Program-made: the position numbers and the translations under genes
Origin: Undaria pinnatifida
Lineage: Eukaryota; Sar; Phaeophyceae; Laminariales; Alariaceae
Length of the DNA: 64,000 nucleotides
Direction: 5' to 3'
NCBI GenBank assembly: GCA_012845835.1
Contig: JABAKD010000012.1
Location: 4,200,438 to 4,264,437, forward strand
Shown: positions 46,131 through 49,560 of the stretch, piece by piece
How positions within the stretch are numbered: position 1 is the stretch's first letter
Layout of the letters: every line of letters starts with the position of its first letter
Notes under the pieces: model-generated
Told to the model about the DNA's origin: nothing
What the model saw: the letters and a program-made list of their open reading frames with translations, nothing else
Databases searched by the model: none

Positions 46131-47962
46131 CCCCCGGTGATATCACCTATATATCCGTGCGGTAGCTCGAATTCAATATATGGTCTTCAAGTTCGAATTA
46201 CCTTTCCCCCTGCCACCCCCTTCCCCGCCACCTTCACCATCGCCTAGATTTAGTACCACTCGTACAGCAAGCTTCTGCCTGGTATACATTTATGCGACCT
46301 AAAGCGGATGGAATCACTCTCCACTCCCCCACCCCTCCTTGTTGGTTGGCAACGACGCTGTAAAACATGCCAATCACTGCGTGAGCTAGACAACCATGAT
46401 GTTTTTTTTTTCTTTTTGGCGGTCATCAGGATGGTTATCGAGTAGGTCATATTGTGCGGGGTGGAAAACGTTAACTCCGCACAAGAGGAATGATCGCATC
46501 ACGTAGTGTGAATATGGTAAGGCACCCACGAGGCAGTTACATAATAATGCCCGTTGCTGTCTCTGGAGTGGCCACACCAGAAAACACAGCAACTCATTGG
46601 CGCTGTCATCCATAAGCAAGTAGGCACAAGGTGCCGAAGTTCGTCTTATGAGCGGTTCTTGGAAGGATGCAGTTCACCTTTCATGCGACTCGCCGAACAC
46701 CTCACGGTGCTTCGCGCTTGGTGCAAGCAATGTCTGCCTGGTTGGTGAAAACCCGACGTGCTCCGTCCCGGCATAGTAGGGATGCGAGGGTCTATGCTCA
46801 TACGACTACGGCCATGCACAAACTGAGTACACCCCCCCCGCCCCCCCCCCCCCCCTCCCTCCCCCCTCCTCAAAACTCCCGCCGTTCCCCTCAGCGGTTT
46901 ACGCCATTTGCAGGATATACATGATAACGGATGCCTTCCACCCGCTAGCCGTCAGATTTTGCCCCCACTAAGAAACGGACTTTATAGTTTCCACGCAAAT
47001 ATATATTTGCCCTCCCTCCCCACCCCCTCCTTTTCAACGCCCCCCCCCTCGCCCCCGCTCCCCCCCTCCTGCCCCCCTCCCCCCCCCCTCCTGCCCCCCC
47101 CCCTCCCCCCCCCCCCCAGCCCTCCCCCCCCCCCCTCCTTTTCAACGCCCCCCCTCCCCCCCCTCCTGCCCCCTCCCCTTAAAAACTCCGTCCTCCCCTC
47201 ACCGGTTATACGACTTACAGGATATACTTGATGAACTGATGCATTTCCTTCCGCAGCCGTCAGATTTTGTCCCCCTCAAAAACGGCTTTTATAATTTCCG
47301 CGCACAGAGTGATTCACATCACCCTGTCGACCCTGTGGTACAAGCTACAACACTGTAGTTCTGAGAGGAGTCGCCGACCTATGTCCTTACTGAGGACACA
47401 CACCCAGCAATACGCGCGATCGGAGCATCACACACAGCTTGCAATGATGAGAGTTTCGATGAAATCTTCGATCTCACAGCTGGATGGAGTGTACTTTTAT
47501 TTTTTTGTAAAATAAACTTTCTTCTTTTTTGAGTTTTGCTCCTGTGCTTCGCCAATACACAGTGACGTGATGTACACGAGAGAAAAAGCCTCAAAGGAAT
47601 GAGCATATGGAGCCAAGGGTCAACGGCTACCGTTAAGAAATCGGTGCAGATGCCTATCGCTTGACACGAGGTGATTCATCTTACCGCCTGTGATACCCTT
47701 GGCTGCGTGTCTCGCGTGCATGTCCCCCCCCCCCCCAGCCCCCTCCCCTAACTCCCCCCCCCCCTCCCCCTCGCGCCCTGCCTGCGCCTCTACACCTGCC
47801 TTGTTTTTGCTTGTTTCTCAGGAGTACCTCCAATCAACGGAGTCCCATGTGCCGCAGCAGCTGATGAAGCACAACGCGGCGCAGGCGGCAGTGGGGGCCC
47901 GGAGAGACGACGGCTCCCTGGTCAACAGCAAGCGCGATATGGTCATGTTCGCGAAGAAGTAG
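19483..47962 (+). CDS. PRP28: PRP28/DDX23-type DEAD-box spliceosomal RNA helicase, 16 exons
   Basis: Rebuilt exons: 19483-20910, 21858-21985, 24078-24282, 24945-25043, 25795-25965, 27283-27462, 28132-28320, 28875-28958, 32809-32933, 34405-34540, 37077-37166, 38150-38269, 41842-41943, 44022-44123, 44746-44883 and 47822-47962. All phases fit and give 1145 residues. The N-terminus is a long Arg/Ser/Asp/Lys-rich region. Then come the family-specific segment [10 protein letters not shown], the Q motif, AETGSGKT (752-759), PTRELA, GTPGRL, DEAD (866-869), SAT (923-925), [22 protein letters not shown] and [10 protein letters not shown]. In known systems PRP28 acts in the nucleus with U5 snRNP and displaces U1 from the 5' splice site so that U6 can pair. 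Human DDX23 is shorter (about 820 residues), mostly because its RS region is shorter. ATG 19501 has a better start context and is an alternative start. Introns total about 25 kb; 13 of 15 are phase 0. Confidence 0.93.
20911..21857 (+). other. PRP28 intron 1
   Basis: 947 bp. It contains a MITE-like repeat (21283-21575) and then a short tandem of about 27 bp based on CTGTGCCGTAAATA near 21634-21780. No coding potential. Confidence 0.7.
21283..21575 (+). mobile_element. MITE-like element, family with TIR ACGCGTGCTACGATAGAGG
   Basis: The 5' end GACGCATGCTGCGGTAGAGG and the 3' end TATCGTAGCACGCGTC form imperfect terminal inverted repeats. The interior (CTCCTTAACCC, TTTTCGTTGT, a CCGGAT/CAGT phrase) recurs at 23331-23590, 29109-29895 and 45270-45800, and inverted at 39530-39715. 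It has no coding capacity, as expected for a non-autonomous DNA transposon. Confidence 0.7.
21858..21985 (+). CDS. PRP28: PRP28 exon 2: charged coiled-coil
   Basis: Starts after TGTGCAG with [10 protein letters not shown] and ends in phase 2 before GTAGGG. Rich in Glu, Arg, Gln and Ala, matching the helical linker of DDX23. Confidence 0.85.
22510..22680 (+). mobile_element. MITE-like element, family with TIR ATGGTTGACGCACACT
   Basis: AGAAAATGGTTGACATACTC near 22537 and its inverted partner GTGTGCGTCAACCATTTTCT near 22645 flank an interior that is the reverse complement of the one at 42505-42655. About 150 bp, non-coding, in intron 2. Confidence 0.7.
22845..22985 (+). repeat. Dispersed repeat (TACGTGGAAGTGTGGTGAGC family)
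   Basis: About 130 bp. Related copies are at 29505-29575 and 54475-54605 in the same orientation, and inverted at 42793-42935 and 44995-45140. The core GTGGTGAGCTTAAGCTTTAT and the phrase CATCCRCCGGAGGAT are shared. Confidence 0.75.
23331..23590 (+). mobile_element. MITE-like element (TIR ACGCGTGCTACGAT family), intron 2
   Basis: Begins GACGCGTGCTACGATGGAGG and ends CTATCGTAGCACGCATC. About 260 bp with clear terminal inverted repeats. This is the cleanest copy of the family. Confidence 0.75.
23693..24077 (+). repeat. Two decayed copies of the exon 3 5' edge, each with a C-rich tract
   Basis: The acceptor-like CCAG at 23692 is followed by coding-like sequence ENEREEACA, and that at 23908 by [14 protein letters not shown]. 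The true exon begins [14 protein letters not shown] at 24078. Copies are spaced 216 and 169 bp apart and are separated by C-rich DNA. Each keeps an AG and the same frame relative to it. The first is followed by GCG|GTAAAG, which could act as a donor. Confidence 0.75.
24078..24282 (+). CDS. PRP28: PRP28 exon 3: coiled-coil end and [10 protein letters not shown] segment
   Basis: Completes the split codon and encodes [17 protein letters not shown], a Lys-rich stretch and the PRP28-specific [17 protein letters not shown]. It ends QRAQ|GTATTG. Two diverged copies of its 5' edge lie upstream at 23693 and 23909. Confidence 0.9.
24350..24445 (+). repeat. G-rich tract at the 5' side of PRP28 intron 3
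   Basis: Nearly pure G/A runs about 70 bp after the donor. The same intron ends in long C-runs (24841-24941), so the two ends of the transcript could pair or form quadruplex/i-motif-like structures. Confidence 0.8.
24485..24860 (+). mobile_element. Poly(C)-ended dispersed repeat, intron 3 copy
   Basis: A block of about 340 bp shared with 46514-46861 (phrases GGCACCCACGAGGCA, CACAAGGTGCCGAAGT, GCTCCGTCCCGGCAT, GGGATGCGAGGGTCT), ending in a C-run. Shorter copies lie at 61757-61865 and, inverted, at 28380-28475. No coding frame. The family resembles a retroposon with a homopolymer tail, but its mechanism is unknown. Confidence 0.75.
24945..25043 (+). CDS. PRP28: PRP28 exon 4
   Basis: 33 residues, [18 protein letters not shown] onward, corresponding to LLGRGFIAGID in DDX23. 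The acceptor AACCAG follows a long C-rich tract, and the donor is CAG|GTGGGT. Confidence 0.9.
25105..25742 (+). repeat. (GTCTT)n pentanucleotide satellite, PRP28 intron 4
   Basis: About 127 copies of a 5-bp unit over 638 bp, with rare C substitutions (GTCTC, GCCCT). It fills most of intron 4 and makes the sense transcript pyrimidine/GT-rich. Long open frames of LVLSC and DKTRQ repeats through it are artefacts. Confidence 0.97.
25795..25965 (+). CDS. PRP28: PRP28 exon 5
   Basis: 57 residues of charged linker ([12 protein letters not shown], then GAHWSEK, matching the DDX23 HWSQKK site). The donor AAG|GTACGC and the last part of the exon are repeated three more times downstream. Confidence 0.88.
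25966..26485 (+). repeat. Tandem copies of the exon 5 3' edge with its donor
   Basis: The last 85-95 bp of exon 5, its donor AAG|GTACGC and about 90 bp of intron recur with spacing of 175 and 182 bp. Donors are at 25966 (true), 26141 and 26323. A fourth, shortened copy near 26426-26485 has lost the GT. Copies 2 and 3 keep coding-like sequence ([26 protein letters not shown]). Each copy is followed by a G-run. Confidence 0.85.
26518..27272 (+). repeat. Degenerate ACCGTT/ACCATT hexamer array, intron 5
   Basis: Hexamers of the type ACCGTT, ACCATT, CCCGAT and ACCGCC fill this stretch on both sides of the exon 6 edge copy. They make the intron 3' half C-rich. All open frames here are low complexity. 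Confidence 0.9.
26654..26725 (+). repeat. Decayed copy of the exon 6 5' edge
   Basis: After an AATAG acceptor-like site the sequence reads [20 protein letters not shown], against [20 protein letters not shown] in the true exon 6 at 27283. Similarity then stops. The two copies are separated by the ACCGTT hexamer array. Confidence 0.85.
27283..27462 (+). CDS. PRP28: PRP28 exon 6: pre-helicase segment and Q motif
   Basis: 60 residues from [19 protein letters not shown], close to DDX23 [15 protein letters not shown], to the Q motif [11 protein letters not shown]. The donor is CAG|GTGAGC. Confidence 0.93.
27463..28131 (+). other. PRP28 intron 6
   Basis: 669 bp. The 5' part has no recognised feature. 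A C-run at 27979-27999 is followed by a degenerate piece of the poly(C)-ended repeat (28001-28075) and a C-rich polypyrimidine tract before exon 7. Confidence 0.65.
28132..28320 (+). CDS. PRP28: PRP28 exon 7: helicase motifs I and Ia
   Basis: 63 residues including Walker [12 protein letters not shown] and motif Ia APTRELAIQ. The acceptor is ACAACAG and the donor is CAG|GTATTT. Confidence 0.95.
28321..28600 (+). repeat. Exon 7 3' edge copy and inverted poly(C)-repeat fragment, intron 7
   Basis: G-runs directly follow the true donor. At 28380-28475 lies an inverted fragment of the poly(C)-ended repeat. At 28515-28565 a copy of the exon 7 end (MAPTRELAI) is followed by GCGTTT where the true donor has GTATTT, and then by a second long G-run. 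Confidence 0.78.
28875..28958 (+). CDS. PRP28: PRP28 exon 8
   Basis: 28 residues, [11 protein letters not shown] to [10 protein letters not shown], containing the GG motif of DEAD-box proteins. The donor is CAG|GTGTGA. Confidence 0.88.
29109..29895 (+). mobile_element. Composite MITE-like region (TIR ACGCGTGCTACGAT family)
   Basis: Begins CGCGTGCTACGATAGAG and ends CTCTATCGTATCGCACGCG. It holds internal fragments of the family (GGTTTCTGAATGACGGGG, CTCCTTAACCCTCAAAATCG twice) and an inserted copy of the GTGGAAGTGTGGTGAGC repeat (29505-29575). Looks like nested insertions. Confidence 0.6.
30698..30754 (+). other. Possible 57-bp cassette exon in PRP28 intron 8
   Basis: CTCTCGTTTCAG|G opens, and CAGAG|GTAAGG closes, a 57-bp in-frame segment reading [19 protein letters not shown]. 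Splice signals are good, but insertion between QDIEAQ and AFTLRKG would interrupt a conserved part of the helicase. It may be a cryptic exon, part of another repeat, or chance. Confidence 0.3.
30939..30978. repeat. Perfect 17-bp inverted repeat with 6-base loop
   Basis: GGTTTAGGGCAGAGGAG pairs perfectly with CTCCTCTGCCCTAAACC across the loop TTTCCG. Stable hairpin in intron 8; function unknown. Confidence 0.9.
32240..32700 (+). repeat. GATCT-rich dispersed repeat, intron 8 copy
   Basis: Contains CGGACAGAT..ATCGATCCCC, GGTCTATAGCT and a TATGATCTGTATGATC tract. Related to 36065-36370 in intron 10. A block starting CTATAGCACATGCTTCCGGG occurs twice within it (32350 and 32617). Confidence 0.7.
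32809..32933 (+). CDS. PRP28: PRP28 exon 9: motif Ib and DEAD box
   Basis: Encodes GTPGRL and VVLDEAD. Ends in phase 2 before GTGCGT. Follows the longest intron of the gene (3850 bp). Confidence 0.94.
33060..33245 (+). repeat. (GTA)n trinucleotide array, intron 9
   Basis: Imperfect GTA/GCA triplets, preceded by GGT repeats (32993-33010). Non-coding. Confidence 0.92.
33530..33815 (+). repeat. 22-bp minisatellite with splice-acceptor-like units, intron 9
   Basis: About 13 copies of TTTTTGTTTTCCAGTTGGTACC. Every unit contains a T-rich stretch followed by CAG, so it presents a ladder of 3' splice-site-like sequences about 600-870 bp upstream of the true exon 10 acceptor. Confidence 0.93.
34405..34540 (+). 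CDS. PRP28: PRP28 exon 10: MIDMGFE segment
   Basis: Completes the Arg after DEAD, then [19 protein letters not shown] and a Lys/Ala-rich insert typical of PRP28, ending AKDL|GTGAGG. The acceptor CCCAAG follows tandem CCCT. Confidence 0.92.
34575..34607 (+). repeat. (GT)n microsatellite after the exon 10 donor
   Basis: About 16 GT dinucleotides starting 35 bp after the donor of intron 10, followed by a T-run. Confidence 0.95.
35578..35640 (+). repeat. Decayed copy of the exon 10 3' edge
   Basis: ACAAGCACAAGGAGAAGG.. to GCGCCAAGGATCT resembles the end of exon 10 (ACAAGCAGGAGAAGAAGG.. to GTGCCAAGGATCTG) over about 55 bp, without a preserved GT donor. Located about 1 kb into intron 10. Confidence 0.6.
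36065..36370 (+). repeat. GATCT-rich dispersed repeat with 9-bp tandem, intron 10
   Basis: Related to 32240-32700. It ends in about eight copies of TGTATGATC (36296-36369). Confidence 0.8.
36660..36715 (+). repeat. Decayed copy of the exon 11 5' edge
   Basis: TTTCGTTTCTCTGGTTTCAG|GTGTAGCGGATACGT resembles the true junction at 37077 (CCGTTTCAG|GTGCGTGTAACGG). The AG and polypyrimidine tract are kept. Similarity is short, so chance is not excluded. Confidence 0.45.
37077..37166 (+). CDS. PRP28: PRP28 exon 11: motif III (SAT)
   Basis: 30 residues, [18 protein letters not shown] to HPAIVQ, nearly matching DDX23 [17 protein letters not shown]. The donor is CAG|GTAACC. Confidence 0.95.
37741..37790 (+). 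repeat. Decayed copy of the exon 12 5' edge
   Basis: GCGGAGCAG|ATC.. GAAGATACGGGCAAGAA matches the true junction at 38150 (CCGGAGCAG|ATCGGCGAT and GAAGACACGGGCAAGAA) with a small insertion. It lies 400 bp upstream. Confidence 0.7.
38150..38269 (+). CDS. PRP28: PRP28 exon 12: start of RecA domain 2
   Basis: 40 residues, [19 protein letters not shown] to GHDKEDR. The donor AGG|GTGAGG is followed at once by a G-run. Confidence 0.9.
38270..38425 (+). repeat. G-runs following the exon 12 donor
   Basis: Runs of up to 14 G begin about 25 bp after the donor and recur near 38395-38420. Later the intron is T-rich (38549-38575 is a T-run). Confidence 0.85.
39175..39450 (+). mobile_element. tRNA-like SINE candidate, copy 1 (intron 12)
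   Basis: The 5' part has a box-A-like TGGCGTATCAGG and a box-B-like GAGCTCGAACC about 45 bp apart. The body contains GCGTGAGTTAGCAACACTCG and a 3' block with GACCACGGCTTGTCC. Copies lie at 40215-40480 and 54725-55065, where box B reads GAGTTCGAGCCCC. Consistent with a tRNA-derived SINE; no target duplication was verified. Confidence 0.6.
39790..40680 (+). repeat. Diverged upstream copies of the exon 13 5' edge
   Basis: A tandem of about 65-70 bp (39794, 39861 and 39930) contains TTTTAGGCAGTAGGTGCTGG and GATCAACGCGAAG, recalling the true exon 13 start GGTGCTGGTGTTCATCAACA. Further diverged copies are near 40099 and 40634. A SINE copy interrupts the set. Confidence 0.65.
40215..40480 (+). mobile_element. 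tRNA-like SINE candidate, copy 2 (intron 12)
   Basis: Close to copy 1 from GGTATAGGTCAGTTTCGTGA onward, lacking the first bases of the box-A part. About 90% similar by eye, in the same orientation, 1 kb apart. Confidence 0.6.
40757..41280 (+). repeat. Array of nine exon 13 5'-edge copies with acceptor sites
   Basis: Units of 59-63 bp begin at about 40760, 40822, 40881, 40944, 41003, 41064, 41127, 41187 and 41250. Each has a T-rich stretch, an AAAAG or CAGAAG acceptor-like end and coding-like sequence [10 protein letters not shown], against [10 protein letters not shown] in the true exon 13. A tenth copy lies at 41735. The coding half is more uniform than the T-rich half. Confidence 0.9.
41486..41599 (+). 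repeat. 114-bp poly(G) tract with scattered A and C
   Basis: Almost pure G, with runs up to 19, about 240 bp before exon 13. It could form G-quadruplexes. It is an exception to the trend of C-runs near acceptors. Confidence 0.95.
41842..41943 (+). CDS. PRP28: PRP28 exon 13: motif IV
   Basis: 34 residues, [18 protein letters not shown] to LHGGKSQ. The next base pair is GC, not GT (CAG|GCGAGA), yet the join SQ|DQREE restores the conserved family sequence, so this looks like a GC-AG intron. About 15 decayed copies of this exon's 5' edge lie upstream. Confidence 0.9.
41995..42330 (-). repeat. Dispersed repeat, inverted copy (intron 13)
   Basis: The reverse complement shares GCGATCGGAGTA.CACACAC, GCTTGCAAAGACGAGT and CGATCTCACAGCTG with 47240-47515 and 55945-56215. 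Its other half (CTCCAGAGTGACTGGAGCCT type) matches 54000-54175. Confidence 0.75.
42505..42655 (+). mobile_element. MITE-like element (TIR ATGGTTGACGCACACT family), intron 13
   Basis: CTTACCACTTTTTCGACGAC ATGGTTGACGCACACTG at the left and AGTGTGTCAACCATGTTGTT, GAAGAAGCGGTAAG at the right form long imperfect terminal inverted repeats. The interior is the reverse complement of the copy at 22510-22680. Confidence 0.75.
42755..42810 (+). repeat. (GTT)n trinucleotide repeat
   Basis: About 16 GTT units, next to an inverted copy of the TACGTGGAAGTGTGGTGAGC repeat (42793-42935). Confidence 0.93.
43430..44020 (+). repeat. GCTGTGCTAT decamer array running into the exon 14 acceptor
   Basis: About 590 bp of degenerate GCTGTGCTAT units, most regular at 43745-43815. 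The last units merge with the acceptor GTGCTGCAG of exon 14, so part of the 3' splice signal is made of repeat. Cys/Tyr/Ala/Val-rich frames here are artefacts. Confidence 0.92.
44022..44123 (+). CDS. PRP28: PRP28 exon 14: motif V
   Basis: 34 residues, [15 protein letters not shown] and [16 protein letters not shown]. The acceptor CTGCAG is the end of a GCTGTGCTAT-type array. The donor is AAG|GTCGGT. Confidence 0.93.
44124..44745 (+). other. PRP28 intron 14 with donor-side G-runs
   Basis: A G-run of about 25 bases (44150-44175) follows the donor closely; another is at 44508-44521. Near 44390-44410, TTCCGGAGATCTAAAAGTCG resembles the exon 14 end and donor and may be another edge copy, but it is short. 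The 3' end is C-rich (44664-44712). Confidence 0.6.
44746..44883 (+). CDS. PRP28: PRP28 exon 15: motif VI
   Basis: 46 residues, [20 protein letters not shown] and TGRAGKDG to MFGLK. The acceptor is CTCCAG and the donor is AAG|GTGAGA. Confidence 0.95.
45270..45800 (+). mobile_element. MITE-like fragments (TIR ACGCGTGCTACGAT family), intron 15
   Basis: Starts CGACGTGTGCTACGATAGAG, has the family interior (TTTCTGAATGAC, CGTTGTATACC, CTCCGAATCAGT) and a second partial copy from 45622 (ACGCGTGCTACGATATAGAG). Confidence 0.6.
46098..46130 (+). repeat. Poly(C) tract, intron 15
   Basis: About 30 consecutive C, one of many poly(C) runs in the 3' two-thirds of intron 15 (also 46831-46870, 47036-47180 and 47720-47770). 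Confidence 0.95.
46514..46861 (+). mobile_element. Poly(C)-ended dispersed repeat, intron 15 copy
   Basis: Second long copy of the element at 24485-24860, similar along its whole length and also ending in a C-run after GAGTACAC. Same orientation relative to the gene. Confidence 0.78.
47240..47515 (+). repeat. Dispersed repeat (GATCTCACAGCTGGATGGAG family), intron 15
   Basis: About 275 bp closely similar to 55945-56215 (for example ATTTTGTCCCCCTCA, TTATAATTTCCGCGCACAGA, GAGTCGCCGACCTAT), with an inverted relative at 41995-42330. Ends with AATAAA-like sequence. No coding frame. Confidence 0.78.
47822..47962 (+). CDS. PRP28: PRP28 exon 16: C-terminus and stop
   Basis: 46 residues, [20 protein letters not shown] to VMFAKK, then TAG. 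Matches the end of DDX23 (CPPELANHPDAQ region and final basic tail). The acceptor TTTCTCAG follows a C-rich tract. Confidence 0.93.
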   Translation, partial: EYLQSTESHVPQQLMKHNAAQAAVGARRDDGSLVNSKRDMVMFAKK

Positions 47963-48079
47963 ATAGATGCCCCCCTCCGTTGCCTTCGGCTGCTTTCGGA
48001 CGCGGCTGTGGAATTTTGGTGTTCGGTTTTCTTTGGCGTTGGCGTTGGCTCTGGCTATGACTTCGGCTTTGGCTGCGGG

Positions 48080-49560
48080 CTCAGAATTTTTGGCGGATGC
48101 AAACGCGGATGCGGAGGCAGATTCGGATGCAGATGCGGACGCGGATGCCTTGGATTTCGGGTTTCGGATGCAGATTTTGGATGCGGCTGCCCACTTTGGT
48201 GCGGGCGAAGATGCTGATGCAGATGCGGGTGTGGGTGTGCCTGTGGGTGCGAATGAGCTGGCGGATGCGGACTGCGGTTGCCCCGGCTGATGCGGGAGGC
48301 GGGCGCGGCTGCCCATGCGGATGCGGATTGTGTTGGAGGTGCGGATTGTGTGGGAGGTGTGGATTGTGTGGGAGGCAGGTGGGGATGCTATCGCGGATGC
48401 GGAGATGCTGTGGATGCTGCGGATGCTGCGGATGCAGATGCCTCGGATTAATCGATGCGGATGCCGCCACGGATTTTGGATGCGGATTTCGGATGCGGAT
48501 GCGGATGCGGATGTCTCGGACTTTGCGATGCGGATGCGGGTGTCCCGGGTTTTGGATGCGGATTTTTCATGAGCATGCAGATGCGGATGAGGATGCCTCG
48601 GATATCGGATTCTGGTTTTGAGCGGGCATGCAGGTGCGGGCGCGAATGTGCCAGCGGACGCGCAACACGGGTGCGCCTGCTCATGCAGATGTGGGCGTGG
48701 ATGCGCCGGCGGATGTCATTGCCGATGCGCACGCTGATTCGAATGCGGCTGCATGCGCGGATGCGCGGATGCCTCGGATTCTGGATGTAGATGCGAGTGC
48801 CCTCTGATTTCCGATGCGGTATTTGGGATGCAGATTTGGGATGCGCATGCGGATGCGGGCGCGGAGGTGCCACAGGGTGCAGGTATGGGTGCGGGCGCGG
48901 ATTTGTCGGCCCATGTGCATGTGTGTGCATGCGGTCGGTGCCCCGACGGATTCCGTCGCGGATGACGATCCCTCAGATTTTGGATGCGGATGCAGATGGC
49001 CTCGGATTTATAATGCGGATCCGGATGTGGATGCGGATTCCTCGGATTTTTATATACGGACTTTAGGATGCGGATTCCTCGGATTTCTATATGCGGACTT
49101 TACATGCGGATTTCGGATGTGGATTTCTGATGCGGATGCGGGTGCGGATATTCCAGCCCGCGCGGAATGCGGTGCGGGTCCAGATGCGGGTGCCGGCGGA
49201 TGCGGAATGAGGGTGCAGATGTGGATGCTCCAGCGTATGCGACTGCGGAGACGCAGACGCCAATGTGGATACGGATGCCTCTATTTCGTAGGGGGGCTGC
49301 GGAATGCTGATGCGGATGCGGATGCGGATGCAGACGCTGAGGCAGATGCCCCGGATTTCGAATGTCTCGGGGTTCGGATGCCTCGGATGTCGGACACGGA
49401 TGCAGACGCGGATGCCGATATGTGGATGCGGATATGCGGATGTGGGCGCAGATGCTCAAGGCGGACGCGAAATGCGGGTGCGAATGCGCCGGAGGAGTCT
49501 GTTAGACGCAGGTGCAGATGCGGGTGTTGATGCGGATGTGGATGCGGATGTGGGCGTGGG
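48080..49560 (+). repeat. Degenerate GGATGC hexamer array downstream of PRP28
   Basis: About 1.5 kb of imperfect GGATGC/GATGCG units with interspersed TCGGATTT phrases, starting about 120 bp after the PRP28 stop. It may include the 3' UTR. Because of the 6-bp period all frames stay open for long stretches, giving Ala-Asp or Met-Arg repeats. These are not genes. Confidence 0.93.

Noticed and set aside
48097-49530. Several open frames of 100-240 codons
   Set aside because: All lie in the GGATGC hexamer array, are low complexity and occur in every frame.
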